From an uncultured Tidjanibacter sp. (GTDB lineage: Bacteria; Bacteroidota; Bacteroidia; Bacteroidales; Rikenellaceae): DNA of 5,231 bases. Below are positions 1 to 5,231 of the stretch, in pieces; positions within the stretch are counted from its first letter, which is position 1; every line of letters begins with the position of its first letter. Under the pieces are notes generated by a model. The model searched no databases, had not been told where the DNA came from, and saw only the letters and a program-made list of their open reading frames with translations. Where the stretch lies: the NCBI GenBank assembly GCA_934663885.1, contig CAKUKW010000153.1, positions 1 to 5,231 of the forward strand, given 5' to 3'. Made by a program: the position numbers and the translations under genes.

Positions 1-1
1 G

Positions 2-337
2 TCCTACCTCAAGAAGAAAATATACCAGATAACTCTGGACAGGCCGCTTACGAAGGCAGATATGGACTCTATCGCCGAAGGCATCACTTTAGAGGACGGA
101 GAGATACATGCCGATGCGATAAGCTATGTGGGCGACTCAAGGAGCGAGGTCGGTATCGAAATTCACTCGGGACGTAACCGCATCGTAAGGCGTATATTCG
201 AACACCTGGGATACAGGGTGGTCAAACTCGACAGGGTTTATTTTGCGGGACTCACCAAACAGAAGCTCAAACGGGGACAGTGGCGTTTCCTTACCCCGAG
301 GGAGGTTCAAAACCTGCGTTCGGGGCGATACGAATAA
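2..337 (+). CDS. rRNA pseudouridine synthase, RsuA/RluB family (C-terminal part)
   Basis: The frame is open from the left edge to TAA, so only the last 111 codons are present; the ATG at 62 is internal. The visible protein matches the C-terminal half of the RsuA/RluB/RluE/RluF family, which isomerises a specific uridine in rRNA to pseudouridine in the cytoplasm. The recognisable parts are a YQITLDRPLT strand, an AEGITLEDGEIHADAI segment, and the family block SGRNRIVRRIFEHLGYRVVK (about visible residues 57-76), followed by LDRVYFAGL. The catalytic-Asp motif (GRLDxxTxG) and the N-terminal S4 domain would lie upstream, outside the window. Which member it is (RluB or RsuA type), and so which uridine it targets, cannot be told from this fragment. 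It ends in a strong terminator and is separated by about 300 nt from the next gene, so it is not co-transcribed with the operon downstream. Confidence 0.9.
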   Translation, partial: SYLKKKIYQITLDRPLTKADMDSIAEGITLEDGEIHADAISYVGDSRSEVGIEIHSGRNRIVRRIFEHLGYRVVKLDRVYFAGLTKQKLKRGQWRFLTPREVQNLRSGRYE

Positions 338-353
338 ATACTTGTGAAAAGCG

Positions 354-399
354 AAACATACAAGCCGGCTGAAAACAGCCGGCTTGTATGTTTTATTTT
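354..399 (+). terminator. Intrinsic terminator of the pseudouridine synthase gene
   Basis: A perfect 18-bp stem (354-371 pairing with 376-393) closes an AAAA loop. The GC-rich top of the stem is AGCCGGCTG/CAGCCGGCT. A T-rich tract (TTTTATTTT, 391-399) follows. It starts 16 nt after the stop codon. The stem is nearly symmetric with A-rich sequence on the left, but as no gene converges from the right, it is read as a plus-strand terminator. Confidence 0.92.
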
Positions 400-533
400 G
401 TTACGGAGGATAGGGGCTTTTTATATACCGCTCTCAGAAACGTTCAAGCTTTCCCGAAACCGGTATTACCTCATCACTTGATTGCCTCACGGTCCACCTG
501 ACGGCTGGCGGACAGTGCGGCAGCTCGCCGGTG

Positions 534-554
534 ATTATTTATGTAATAAATAAT
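534..554. repeat. AT-only perfect palindrome upstream of the operon promoter
   Basis: ATTATTTAT (534-542) and ATAAATAAT (546-554) form a perfect 9-bp inverted repeat around the 3-nt centre GTA. It contains no GC pairs in the arms and has no T-tract after it, so it is a poor terminator. It abuts the presumed -33 region of the downstream promoter, the usual place for an operator, but no binding protein is known. The rest of the gap (400-533) shows no ORF or RNA gene that I can recognise, only a GC-rich patch around 490-530. Confidence 0.5.
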
Positions 555-582
555 GGAAAACCTGACTATATTATTAACTTTG
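552..582 (+). promoter_or_regulatory. Probable Bacteroidetes-type promoter of the peptidase-mannosidase operon
   Basis: TAACTTTG at 575-582 is an exact match to the Bacteroidetes -7 element TAnnTTTG. Nineteen nt upstream, the -33 position holds AATG (552-555), only half matching TTTG, so the promoter may be weak or need an activator. The -7 element lies inside a small palindrome, TTAAC-TTT-GTTAA (574-586). Initiation a few nt downstream (about 588) would leave a leader of about 50 nt before the ATG at 638. Confidence 0.55.
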
Positions 583-637
583 TTAAGTTCTGCGGGAGTA
601 TATAAAATTTGTGATGTCCAATCATTTTTTCGTAGTT

Positions 638-1768
638 ATGGAAAAGTTACGTATTTGCATTCTTATCGTCACCGTGATTTTTTCCGGCGCATGTACCCGT
701 TTCGGCGATAATGCACTGGTAAATCCCGGAGAACTTTCCGATGGTGACAGGGAGACGTTCATAGAAGGGGTTAAAGGTATCAATTTGGTGGTTTTCGACG
801 CTCCTTTCGATTCGCCCGTTGTAGGGTATAAATTATATTCTTCGGGAGAGGGTACTCAGAGCGATCCGGCAAAATGGACATTGCTGGGCTCGGACGGCGG
901 CCGTAAATGGGAAGTGATAGACAGCAGAGAAGGGCAGTCGTTCTGTGCGCGTTTCCAGGAAATATATTGTCCGGTAACTTTTCCCGTGAAATACAAAAGA
1001 TATATGCTCGAGTTCGAAACTGCAGACGGCAGCGCTCCCGCAATATCCGAAGTAGAATTTTTCGATAGGGATATTATGGCCGGGTGGTATGATTTTAACT
1101 ACCCCGAAGTCGATTTCAAGGTAACGGATCCCGATACGGAAGGCGCCGCGCTTTATGGCCGCCTGGTACAGGAGCCGGAAGAATATGTCTGCTACCATGC
1201 ACGAAAGGTGTGTGAGATACTATTCTGGAGCGACGGCGATCCGATGTACGACGTCAGGAAAATTAATTATACTCTCCGCAATTATGACGGGATATCGGCC
1301 AAAGGGGGCTCGCCTCCGGAAATATATATAGAGTATTCTACGCGCCATGTCGGGATGTCGGCCGCGGAATCGTTTTATAAACTCGATTACGAAACCCGCG
1401 GTGTTCTATTCCATGAGCTCGTCCACGCCTATCAGCACGAGCCCAGGGGGATCGGCACATACTCGACGAACCGGGAGTTCTGGGCGTGTATCGAAGGACT
1501 GGCTGATGCTGTAAGGAGCGAAGCCGGCTTTTTTGATGTCGCAGCGCTACGCAAACCTGGAGGCCATTGGCTCGACGGATATAAAACCACAGGTTTTTTC
1601 CTGCAATGGCTTACCATAAAGGATCCGGATGCGATCCGTAAATTCCATGTCACTGTCAGGGACCTCGACGTGTGGAGTTTCGACAAGGCTATGAAAGAGC
1701 TGTTCGGGGAAGAGTCGGGCATTGAAAAAATGTGGGGCGAGTATCAGCGCTACCTGAATGAAGGATAA
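638..1768 (+). CDS. Lipoprotein with discoidin-like domain and BSP-type zinc peptidase domain
   Basis: This is a 376-residue protein and probably a surface or periplasmic metallopeptidase. The N-terminus MEKLR plus a hydrophobic run ending FSGAC reads as a lipoprotein signal with C19 as the lipidated Cys; the lipobox is relaxed, as is common in Bacteroidetes. The frame also has GTG at 611 and ATG at 614, but ATG 638 gives a compact, standard signal peptide. Residues about 30-145 resemble an F5/8 type C (discoidin-like) beta-sandwich: GYKLYSSG, WTLLGSDGGRKWEVID, YMLEFE, ISEVEFF. Residues about 155-370 match the plant/bacterial basic secretory protein peptidase family. The motifs are HELVH (259-263), EGLADAVRSEAGFF starting at 286, and WLDGYKTTGFFLQWL (311-325). 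Both His of HExxH probably bind zinc with its Glu catalytic; the acidic residue in EGLAD is a plausible third ligand (inference). Cysteine pairs in the exported part may form disulfides. The substrate is unknown; linkage to a mannosidase suggests glycoproteins. Confidence 0.85.
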   Translation: MEKLRICILIVTVIFSGACTRFGDNALVNPGELSDGDRETFIEGVKGINLVVFDAPFDSPVVGYKLYSSGEGTQSDPAKWTLLGSDGGRKWEVIDSREGQSFCARFQEIYCPVTFPVKYKRYMLEFETADGSAPAISEVEFFDRDIMAGWYDFNYPEVDFKVTDPDTEGAALYGRLVQEPEEYVCYHARKVCEILFWSDGDPMYDVRKINYTLRNYDGISAKGGSPPEIYIEYSTRHVGMSAAESFYKLDYETRGVLFHELVHAYQHEPRGIGTYSTNREFWACIEGLADAVRSEAGFFDVAALRKPGGHWLDGYKTTGFFLQWLTIKDPDAIRKFHVTVRDLDVWSFDKAMKELFGEESGIEKMWGEYQRYLNEG

Positions 1769-1779
1769 ATCTGTAAGCT

Positions 1780-4149
1780 ATGAAAAAAATCCAAACCATT
1801 GTTCTGTTATCTGTTCTTATGGCAACCAGTATTACCGCCGTTTCGGGGAAGGAACCTCAAAAGAGGATACCAGCCTCGTATGTTGATCCCATGATCGGCA
1901 CCGTTAAAATGGGACATACGTTTCCAGGGGCCTGTGTCCCGCACGGGATAGTACAACTTAGTCCCGATACGGACACTATTCCGCACAGCATCAACGGGCG
2001 CTACCAGCCCGAGGCTTATAAATACTGTGCAGGTTACCAATATGATGATCCCACAATAGTCGGTTTCAGCCACACGCATTTCAGCGGTACGGGCCATTCT
2101 GATTTAGGAGACATACTTGTCATTCCAACGAACGGCGAATTGATGCTGAACCCGGGTACCGCGGATGATCCCGGCTCGGGCTACCGCTCGCGTTTTTCGC
2201 ACGATACCGAAAAAGCCGTTCCCGGGTATTATGAAGTTATGCTCGACGATTACAATATAAAGGCGCAGCTTGCCGCTACCGAAAGGGTGGGGGTGCACAG
2301 ATATACTTTCCCCGTAAGTCAGGACGCCCAGCGGATAATAGTCGATTTGATGCACGGAATATATAACTATGACGGAAAGACCCTTTGGGCGGGCATCAGG
2401 GTTGAGAACGATACTCTGATAACAGGTTACAGGATAACGAACGGCTGGGCAAGGGAAAATTACACTTATTTCGCCGCGTCTTTTTCGAAACCAGTCAAGA
2501 ATTACGGCTACAGGGAAAAGGAGCCTGTGCAGTACCGCGGTTTCTGGCGCAAGTTCGACCTTTATCATAATTTTCCAGAGATGGCCGGCAGGGGAATAGT
2601 TTCCTATTTCGAATTCGATCCGGCGGGGGGTAATGAGCTGGAGGTACGTGTAGCCCTCTCGGCCGTAAGTACCGAGGGCGCGCTTAAGAACCTGATGGCC
2701 GAGGCGGAAGGAAAAGACTTCGACGCAATAGCTGCGGAGGCTTTCGATAAATGGAATAGGGAGCTTGAAGCGATAGAAATTTCAGGTACTGAGGATCAGA
2801 AAACCATGTTCTACACTTCGCTTTACCATACTATGATTAATCCATCGGTCTATATGGACGTTGACGGCTGTTACAGGGGTATAGACCACAACATACATCA
2901 GGCGGAAGGGTTTACGAATTATACTGTTTTTTCGGTCTGGGACACATACCGGGCGCTGCATCCCCTGTTCAATATTATAAACCGCGAGCGCAGCCGCGAT
3001 ATAGCCGAATCCATGCTTGCCCATTACGGGCAAAGCGTCCATGGGGCGCTCCCCGTATGGTCTCACATGGGCAACGAGAACTGGTGCATGATAGGGTATC
3101 ATTCGGTTTCGGTTATTGCCGACGCACTGGATAAAGGGATAGATATAGATAAAGACAAGGCGCTGGAAGCCATGATCAGCAGTGCCAATGTGGATTATTA
3201 TGACGGTACCGGAGAATATAAAAGGTTGGGATACGTTCCTTTCGACCGTAGCGGCAGCGGCTCTTCGATAACCCTCGAATACGCCTACGACGACTGGACG
3301 GTTTACCGCACCGCACTTGCCCTCGGAGATACGGAAACCGCGGCGACTTACCGCAAGCGGGCTATGAATTACCGGAATGTTTTTGATCCGTCGCTGCGGT
3401 TTGTTCGCGCCCGTATGTCGGACGGAAGCTGGAAGGAGCCTTTCAGCCTCCTCAATACGCACGGAGAAGGATTTATAGAAGGGAACTCGTGGAATTATTC
3501 GTTCTATGTGCCTCACGATGTCGAAGGGCTTATCTCGCAGATGGGCGGGGACGAGCAATTCGTGGAGCGGCTCGATTCCCTGTTTACGATGCATCTGCCC
3601 GACGAATTCTTCGAGCATACGGAGGATGTGACCCGGGAAGGAATAATGGGTAACTACGTGCACGGCAACGAGCCCAGCCACCATGTCGCTTACCTGTACG
3701 CATGGACTTCCCAACCCTGGAAAACGCAATACTGGGTTCGTGAAATAATGAACCGTATGTACCTTAATTCAATAGACGGCCTTTGCGGTAACGACGATTG
3801 CGGCCAGATGTCGGCATGGTATATATTTTCTGCGATGGGATTTTATCCCGTTTGTCCCGGGTCTGACCAGTACGTACTGGGAGCCCCTTATGTTCCTTAC
3901 CTCAAGGTGAAGGTGGACGACGGGAAATACCTGGAGATTAAGGCCCCAAAAGTCAGTGACCGCATGAGGTATGTCAAGTCGGTCAAGCTTAACGGCAAGC
4001 CCTACGATAAGGCGTATATAACTTATGAAGATATTTGCGGGGGTGGGGAACTGCTCTTTGAAATGACATCGAAACCATACCCAAAAAGAAACTTCGGTAC
4101 GGGTCAAAGACCGTATTCCCTTTCCGGGGGAGCGGCCGTCGAACACTAA
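1780..4149 (+). CDS. Secreted GH92 alpha-mannosidase
   Basis: This is a 789-residue, full-length glycoside hydrolase family 92 enzyme. The family comprises calcium-dependent, inverting exo-alpha-mannosidases that trim N-glycans and mannans. MKKIQTIVLLSVLMATSITA begins a Sec signal peptide with no lipobox Cys, so a periplasmic location is likely. The N-terminal beta-sandwich opens with YVDPMIGTVKMGHTFPGA and VQLSPDT (about residues 34-66). The (alpha/alpha)6-type catalytic domain carries TVFSVWDTYRALHPL, a GNENWCMIGYHSV segment, EGNSWNYSFYVPHD (E567-D580), HGNEPSHH (628-635) and GNDDCGQMSAWY (670-681). By family comparison from memory, E567 is the likely general acid and the Asp pair D672/D673 the general-base region. 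HTEDVTREG (613-621) falls where linkage-specific residues are expected, so alpha-1,2 activity is possible but not settled. It starts 11 nt after the peptidase stop, so the two genes form an operon. No strong terminator follows, only a 4-bp hairpin (4144-4155) near a T-run. Confidence 0.95.
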   Translation: MKKIQTIVLLSVLMATSITAVSGKEPQKRIPASYVDPMIGTVKMGHTFPGACVPHGIVQLSPDTDTIPHSINGRYQPEAYKYCAGYQYDDPTIVGFSHTHFSGTGHSDLGDILVIPTNGELMLNPGTADDPGSGYRSRFSHDTEKAVPGYYEVMLDDYNIKAQLAATERVGVHRYTFPVSQDAQRIIVDLMHGIYNYDGKTLWAGIRVENDTLITGYRITNGWARENYTYFAASFSKPVKNYGYREKEPVQYRGFWRKFDLYHNFPEMAGRGIVSYFEFDPAGGNELEVRVALSAVSTEGALKNLMAEAEGKDFDAIAAEAFDKWNRELEAIEISGTEDQKTMFYTSLYHTMINPSVYMDVDGCYRGIDHNIHQAEGFTNYTVFSVWDTYRALHPLFNIINRERSRDIAESMLAHYGQSVHGALPVWSHMGNENWCMIGYHSVSVIADALDKGIDIDKDKALEAMISSANVDYYDGTGEYKRLGYVPFDRSGSGSSITLEYAYDDWTVYRTALALGDTETAATYRKRAMNYRNVFDPSLRFVRARMSDGSWKEPFSLLNTHGEGFIEGNSWNYSFYVPHDVEGLISQMGGDEQFVERLDSLFTMHLPDEFFEHTEDVTREGIMGNYVHGNEPSHHVAYLYAWTSQPWKTQYWVREIMNRMYLNSIDGLCGNDDCGQMSAWYIFSAMGFYPVCPGSDQYVLGAPYVPYLKVKVDDGKYLEIKAPKVSDRMRYVKSVKLNGKPYDKAYITYEDICGGGELLFEMTSKPYPKRNFGTGQRPYSLSGGAAVEH

Positions 4150-4164
4150 AAAGTGCGTTGTTTT

Positions 4165-4195
4165 TTTGGGAATTACGAAATAGTGGTTATATTTG
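4165..4195 (+). promoter_or_regulatory. Promoter of tRNA-Lys, exact Bacteroidetes consensus
   Basis: TTTG (4165-4168), a 19-nt spacer and TATATTTG (4188-4195) match the Bacteroidetes primary sigma-factor consensus TTTG-N19-TAnnTTTG exactly. Transcription would begin near 4200, giving a 5' leader of about 48 nt before the mature tRNA. The leader can fold: GTTTA-GCC (4207-4214) pairs with GGC-TTAAAC (4232-4240) apart from one bulged base. This leader would be removed by RNase P. The -33 box is the end of a T7 tract (4161-4167) that could also serve a weak terminator of the mannosidase gene. Confidence 0.8.
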
Positions 4196-4248
4196 CACCG
4201 CTTTAAGTTTAGCCGATGTCTTGCTTCGGAAGGCTTAAACGTGGGAAG

Positions 4249-4321
4249 GCTTCTTTAGCTCAGTTGGTAGAGCACGACACTCTTAATGTTGGGGTCCTGG
4301 GTTCGAGCCCCAGAGGGAGCA
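4249..4321 (+). tRNA. tRNA-Lys (anticodon CUU)
   Basis: A complete 73-nt cloverleaf. Acceptor GCTTCTT (4249-4255) pairs with AGGGAGC (4314-4320), including two G-U pairs, with A4321 as discriminator. The D stem is GCTC/GAGC (4258-4261/4270-4273). The anticodon stem is CGACA/TGTTG (4275-4279/4287-4291) with one G-U pair, around the loop CTCTTAA, whose anticodon CTT (4282-4284) reads the Lys codon AAG. The variable loop is 5 nt, and the T arm is CTGGG-TTCGAGC-CCCAG (4297-4313). CCA is not encoded: the genome continues CAG after the discriminator. The gene has its own promoter and terminator and is followed by an integrase gene, a typical attachment-site setting. Confidence 0.97.
4297..4321 (+). 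other. Candidate attachment-site core (att) in the 3' end of tRNA-Lys
   Basis: A tyrosine recombinase gene begins 309 nt after the tRNA, in the same direction. Elements of this kind often recombine in the 3' half of a tRNA gene and restore it with an identical copy. The T arm and acceptor 3' strand are therefore the likely core. The exact core limits cannot be seen because the other end of the element, with the second copy, is outside the window. Confidence 0.45.
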
Positions 4322-4333
4322 CAGGGCAGGATT

Positions 4334-4367
4334 AGAGGTACTTTTCACAAGTACCTCTTTTTCTTTT
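4334..4367 (+). terminator. Intrinsic terminator after tRNA-Lys
   Basis: A perfect 10-bp stem, AGAGGTACTT (4334-4343) with AAGTACCTCT (4349-4358), closes the loop TTCAC. A T-rich tract, TTTTCTTTT (4359-4367), follows. It lies 12 nt after the tRNA discriminator base, so it ends the tRNA transcript and insulates the integrase region from read-through. Confidence 0.9.
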
Positions 4368-4458
4368 GTTTAACTCGTTATGTAGCTGATTTATCGCATC
4401 TTTCATGTCTTAAAGTGTCCAACCAATGTCCGGCTACCCACTCCGGAACCACCTTGGA

Positions 4459-4556
4459 AAAGGGGTGAATAAGACATTCAATCGTAACCAAATCGTAACC
4501 TTTTCTGAAGTCACCGAAAAAAGGTTACGCGACGTCTTAAAATGTCTTACCCCTTT
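4459..4556. repeat. Nested inverted repeats with CGTAACC boxes, candidate integrase/excisionase binding array
   Basis: Two inverted repeats share almost the same centre (about 4510). The outer arms are AAAGGGG-TGAA-TAAGACATT (4459-4478) and AATGTCTTA-CCCCTTT (4541-4556), perfect except for the unpaired TGAA. The inner arms are CGTAACCTTTT (4494-4504) and AAAAGGTTACG (4519-4529), a perfect 11 bp with 14 nt between. In addition, AATCGTAACC is directly repeated at 4480-4489 and 4491-4500, 11 nt apart, about one helical turn. The position, between the presumed attachment core and int, fits arm-type sites or a regulatory operator. No T-tract follows, so terminator function is unlikely. The short reading frame across it has no recognisable protein features and is not accepted as a gene. 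Confidence 0.7.
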
Positions 4557-4577
4557 CTTAAACTGTGACAGTGAATT

Positions 4578-4609
4578 TTTGCTGCTTTTTTCAACACCAG
4601 GTAACTTTG
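4578..4609 (+). promoter_or_regulatory. Integrase promoter, Bacteroidetes type
   Basis: TTTG (4578-4581), a 20-nt spacer and TAACTTTG (4602-4609) match the consensus TTTG-N19-21-TAnnTTTG. Initiation near 4615 would leave a leader of about 16 nt before the int ATG. The nested inverted repeats end 21 nt upstream of the -33 box, so a protein bound there could influence int expression. The -7 box also contains GTAAC (4601-4605), the core of the upstream CGTAACC boxes. Confidence 0.75.
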
Positions 4610-4630
4610 TATTAACGAAAAAGGATTATC

Positions 4631-5231
4631 ATGGAAACGAGTAAAAGCACATTCGAAATTTCCTATTTTATTCAGAGAACAAAGATCAATAAGAAGACGG
4701 GATTAGCCCCTATCATCGGGCGAATAACTATTGACGGTGAAAGCACTCACTTCTCCACAAAGATGCATATCGATCCTGAAAGATGGGAGTTGGATGAGAA
4801 AGGAAAACCGACCGGCAGGACCATAGGTAAGACGGTTGCGGAGAAAAAAATCAATGAAACACTCGAGGATTTCAGGTCCGCTCTCCGGGATAAATACAAT
4901 CAGATGATCTTGCTCGGAAGCCCGGCCACTCCCACGACTTTAAAAAATGGCCTTTTTAATTCCGCAGCAGATAAAAAGCCGGTTAAAGAAGCGAAATTGG
5001 AATCTATTATGCTTGTGGAGTTCACCCAGAGATTCAATGAGAAATATTTTAAGCAGGTCGAGCAGGGAAAACGGACCCGGCGGTCGTGGAGCCGTTACAC
5101 TCACCTCTTGGGGAAGGTAAAGGAGTTTATGAATGATTATTATAAGATCGAGAACATCCCGCTACATGAAATGACCACCGAGTTTTTCGAGGATTTTTTC
5201 AATTGGCTCAGAGAAACGTATTCCGATCAGG
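4631..5231 (+). CDS. Tyrosine-type site-specific integrase (N-terminal part)
   Basis: The frame opens at ATG 4631 and is still open at the right edge, giving 200 codons plus one base. Residues about 8-92 match the N-terminal arm-type DNA-binding domain of Bacteroidetes integrases: FEISYFIQRTKINKKTGLAP, then IIGRITIDGESTHFSTKMHI, DPERWE, and a helix through TVAEKKINETLEDFRSALRD. A linker (about 93-122) leads into a SAM-like core-binding domain starting around residue 125 (MLVEFTQRFNEKYFKQ, RSWSRYTHLLGKVKEFMNDY, ITS-like helix HEMTTEFFEDFFNWLRETY). The catalytic domain with the R-H-R-Y residues lies beyond the window, so activity cannot be judged. This enzyme would insert and excise the element by recombining at the tRNA-Lys 3' end. 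The start is supported by the promoter just upstream and by the arm domain beginning within a few residues. Confidence 0.9.
   Translation, partial: METSKSTFEISYFIQRTKINKKTGLAPIIGRITIDGESTHFSTKMHIDPERWELDEKGKPTGRTIGKTVAEKKINETLEDFRSALRDKYNQMILLGSPATPTTLKNGLFNSAADKKPVKEAKLESIMLVEFTQRFNEKYFKQVEQGKRTRRSWSRYTHLLGKVKEFMNDYYKIENIPLHEMTTEFFEDFFNWLRETYSDQ

Larger units (their letters stand above)
4322..5231 (+). mobile_element. Probable left end of an integrative element at tRNA-Lys (partial)
   Basis: From the tRNA end onward the character of the sequence changes. A repeat-rich non-coding stretch of about 260 nt is followed by a tyrosine recombinase gene with its own promoter, pointing away from the tRNA. 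This arrangement (tRNA, attachment end, repeats, int in the same direction) is standard for tRNA-borne integrative and conjugative or mobilisable elements, genomic islands and prophages. The type of element cannot be decided here because nothing beyond the first 200 codons of int is visible. The tRNA terminator could be host sequence or could belong to the element's end. Confidence 0.6.

Noticed and set aside
62..337. A complete 91-residue protein starting at ATG 62
   Set aside because: The frame is open to the left edge and the preceding 20 codons encode conserved pseudouridine synthase sequence, so the ATG is internal.
481..533. GC-rich patch with short complementary bits (GGCG/CGCC, GTCC/GGAC) that could be a small RNA or riboswitch
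   Set aside because: The pairings are only 4 bp and incompatible with one convincing fold; no known RNA motif is recognised.
611..637. Upstream starts GTG 611 or ATG 614 for the peptidase gene
   Set aside because: They would add 8-9 residues before a well-formed lipoprotein signal starting at ATG 638. A GGGAG at 594-598 lies too far (12-15 nt) upstream to decide in their favour.
2782..3729. Long minus-strand reading frame opposite the GH92 gene
   Set aside because: The plus strand encodes a clear full-length GH92 enzyme here. The antisense product has no family resemblance and is a shadow caused by codon usage.
4286..4468. Plus-strand reading frame of 60 codons over the tRNA 3' half
   Set aside because: It starts inside the tRNA anticodon arm and crosses the terminator; it has no coding features.
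4426..4644. Short plus-strand reading frame (72 codons) between the tRNA and int
   Set aside because: It runs through the nested inverted repeats and the int promoter and overlaps the int start by 14 nt in another frame. Its protein has no recognisable motif. A small excisionase-like gene cannot be strictly excluded, but the repeats explain the region better.

Overview
The window looks like a chromosomal segment from a member of the Bacteroidales, ending at the junction with an integrated mobile element. Three things point to this group. Promoters match the Bacteroidetes consensus (TTTG, about 19-20 nt, then TAnnTTTG), with a perfect copy before the tRNA and another before the integrase. The glycoside hydrolase family 92 (GH92) mannosidase and basic-secretory-protein (BSP) peptidase are typical of gut Bacteroidales. 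The integrase has the N-terminal arm domain common in Bacteroidetes elements. Frequent AGG (Arg) and ATA (Ile) codons would fit a Rikenellaceae/Alistipes-like genome, but the genus is not established.

Layout: (1) 2-337, the 3' end of an RsuA/RluB-type rRNA pseudouridine synthase, closed by a strong intrinsic terminator. (2) 338-637, an intergenic stretch with the terminator, an AT-only palindrome and a probable promoter. (3) 638-4149, a two-gene operon: a lipoprotein with a discoidin-like domain and a BSP-type zinc peptidase domain, then, 11 nt later, a secreted GH92 alpha-mannosidase. (4) 4165-4367, a tRNA-Lys(CUU) with its own promoter, leader and terminator. (5) About 4322-5231, the probable left end of an integrative element: about 260 nt rich in direct and inverted repeats, then a promoter and the first 200 codons of a tyrosine recombinase that runs off the window.

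The operon suggests glycoprotein use: the mannosidase would trim alpha-mannosyl residues from N-glycans or mannoproteins while the peptidase attacks the polypeptide. This is inferred from families and adjacency. No SusC/SusD transporter pair or regulator is visible.

The most useful observation is the tRNA-Lys/integrase junction. A coaxial nested inverted repeat with CGTAACC and TAAGACAT boxes lies between the presumed attachment core and int. It is a candidate array of arm-type integrase or excisionase sites. I see no clearly undescribed gene system; the integrase suggests that accessory cargo lies to the right of this window.
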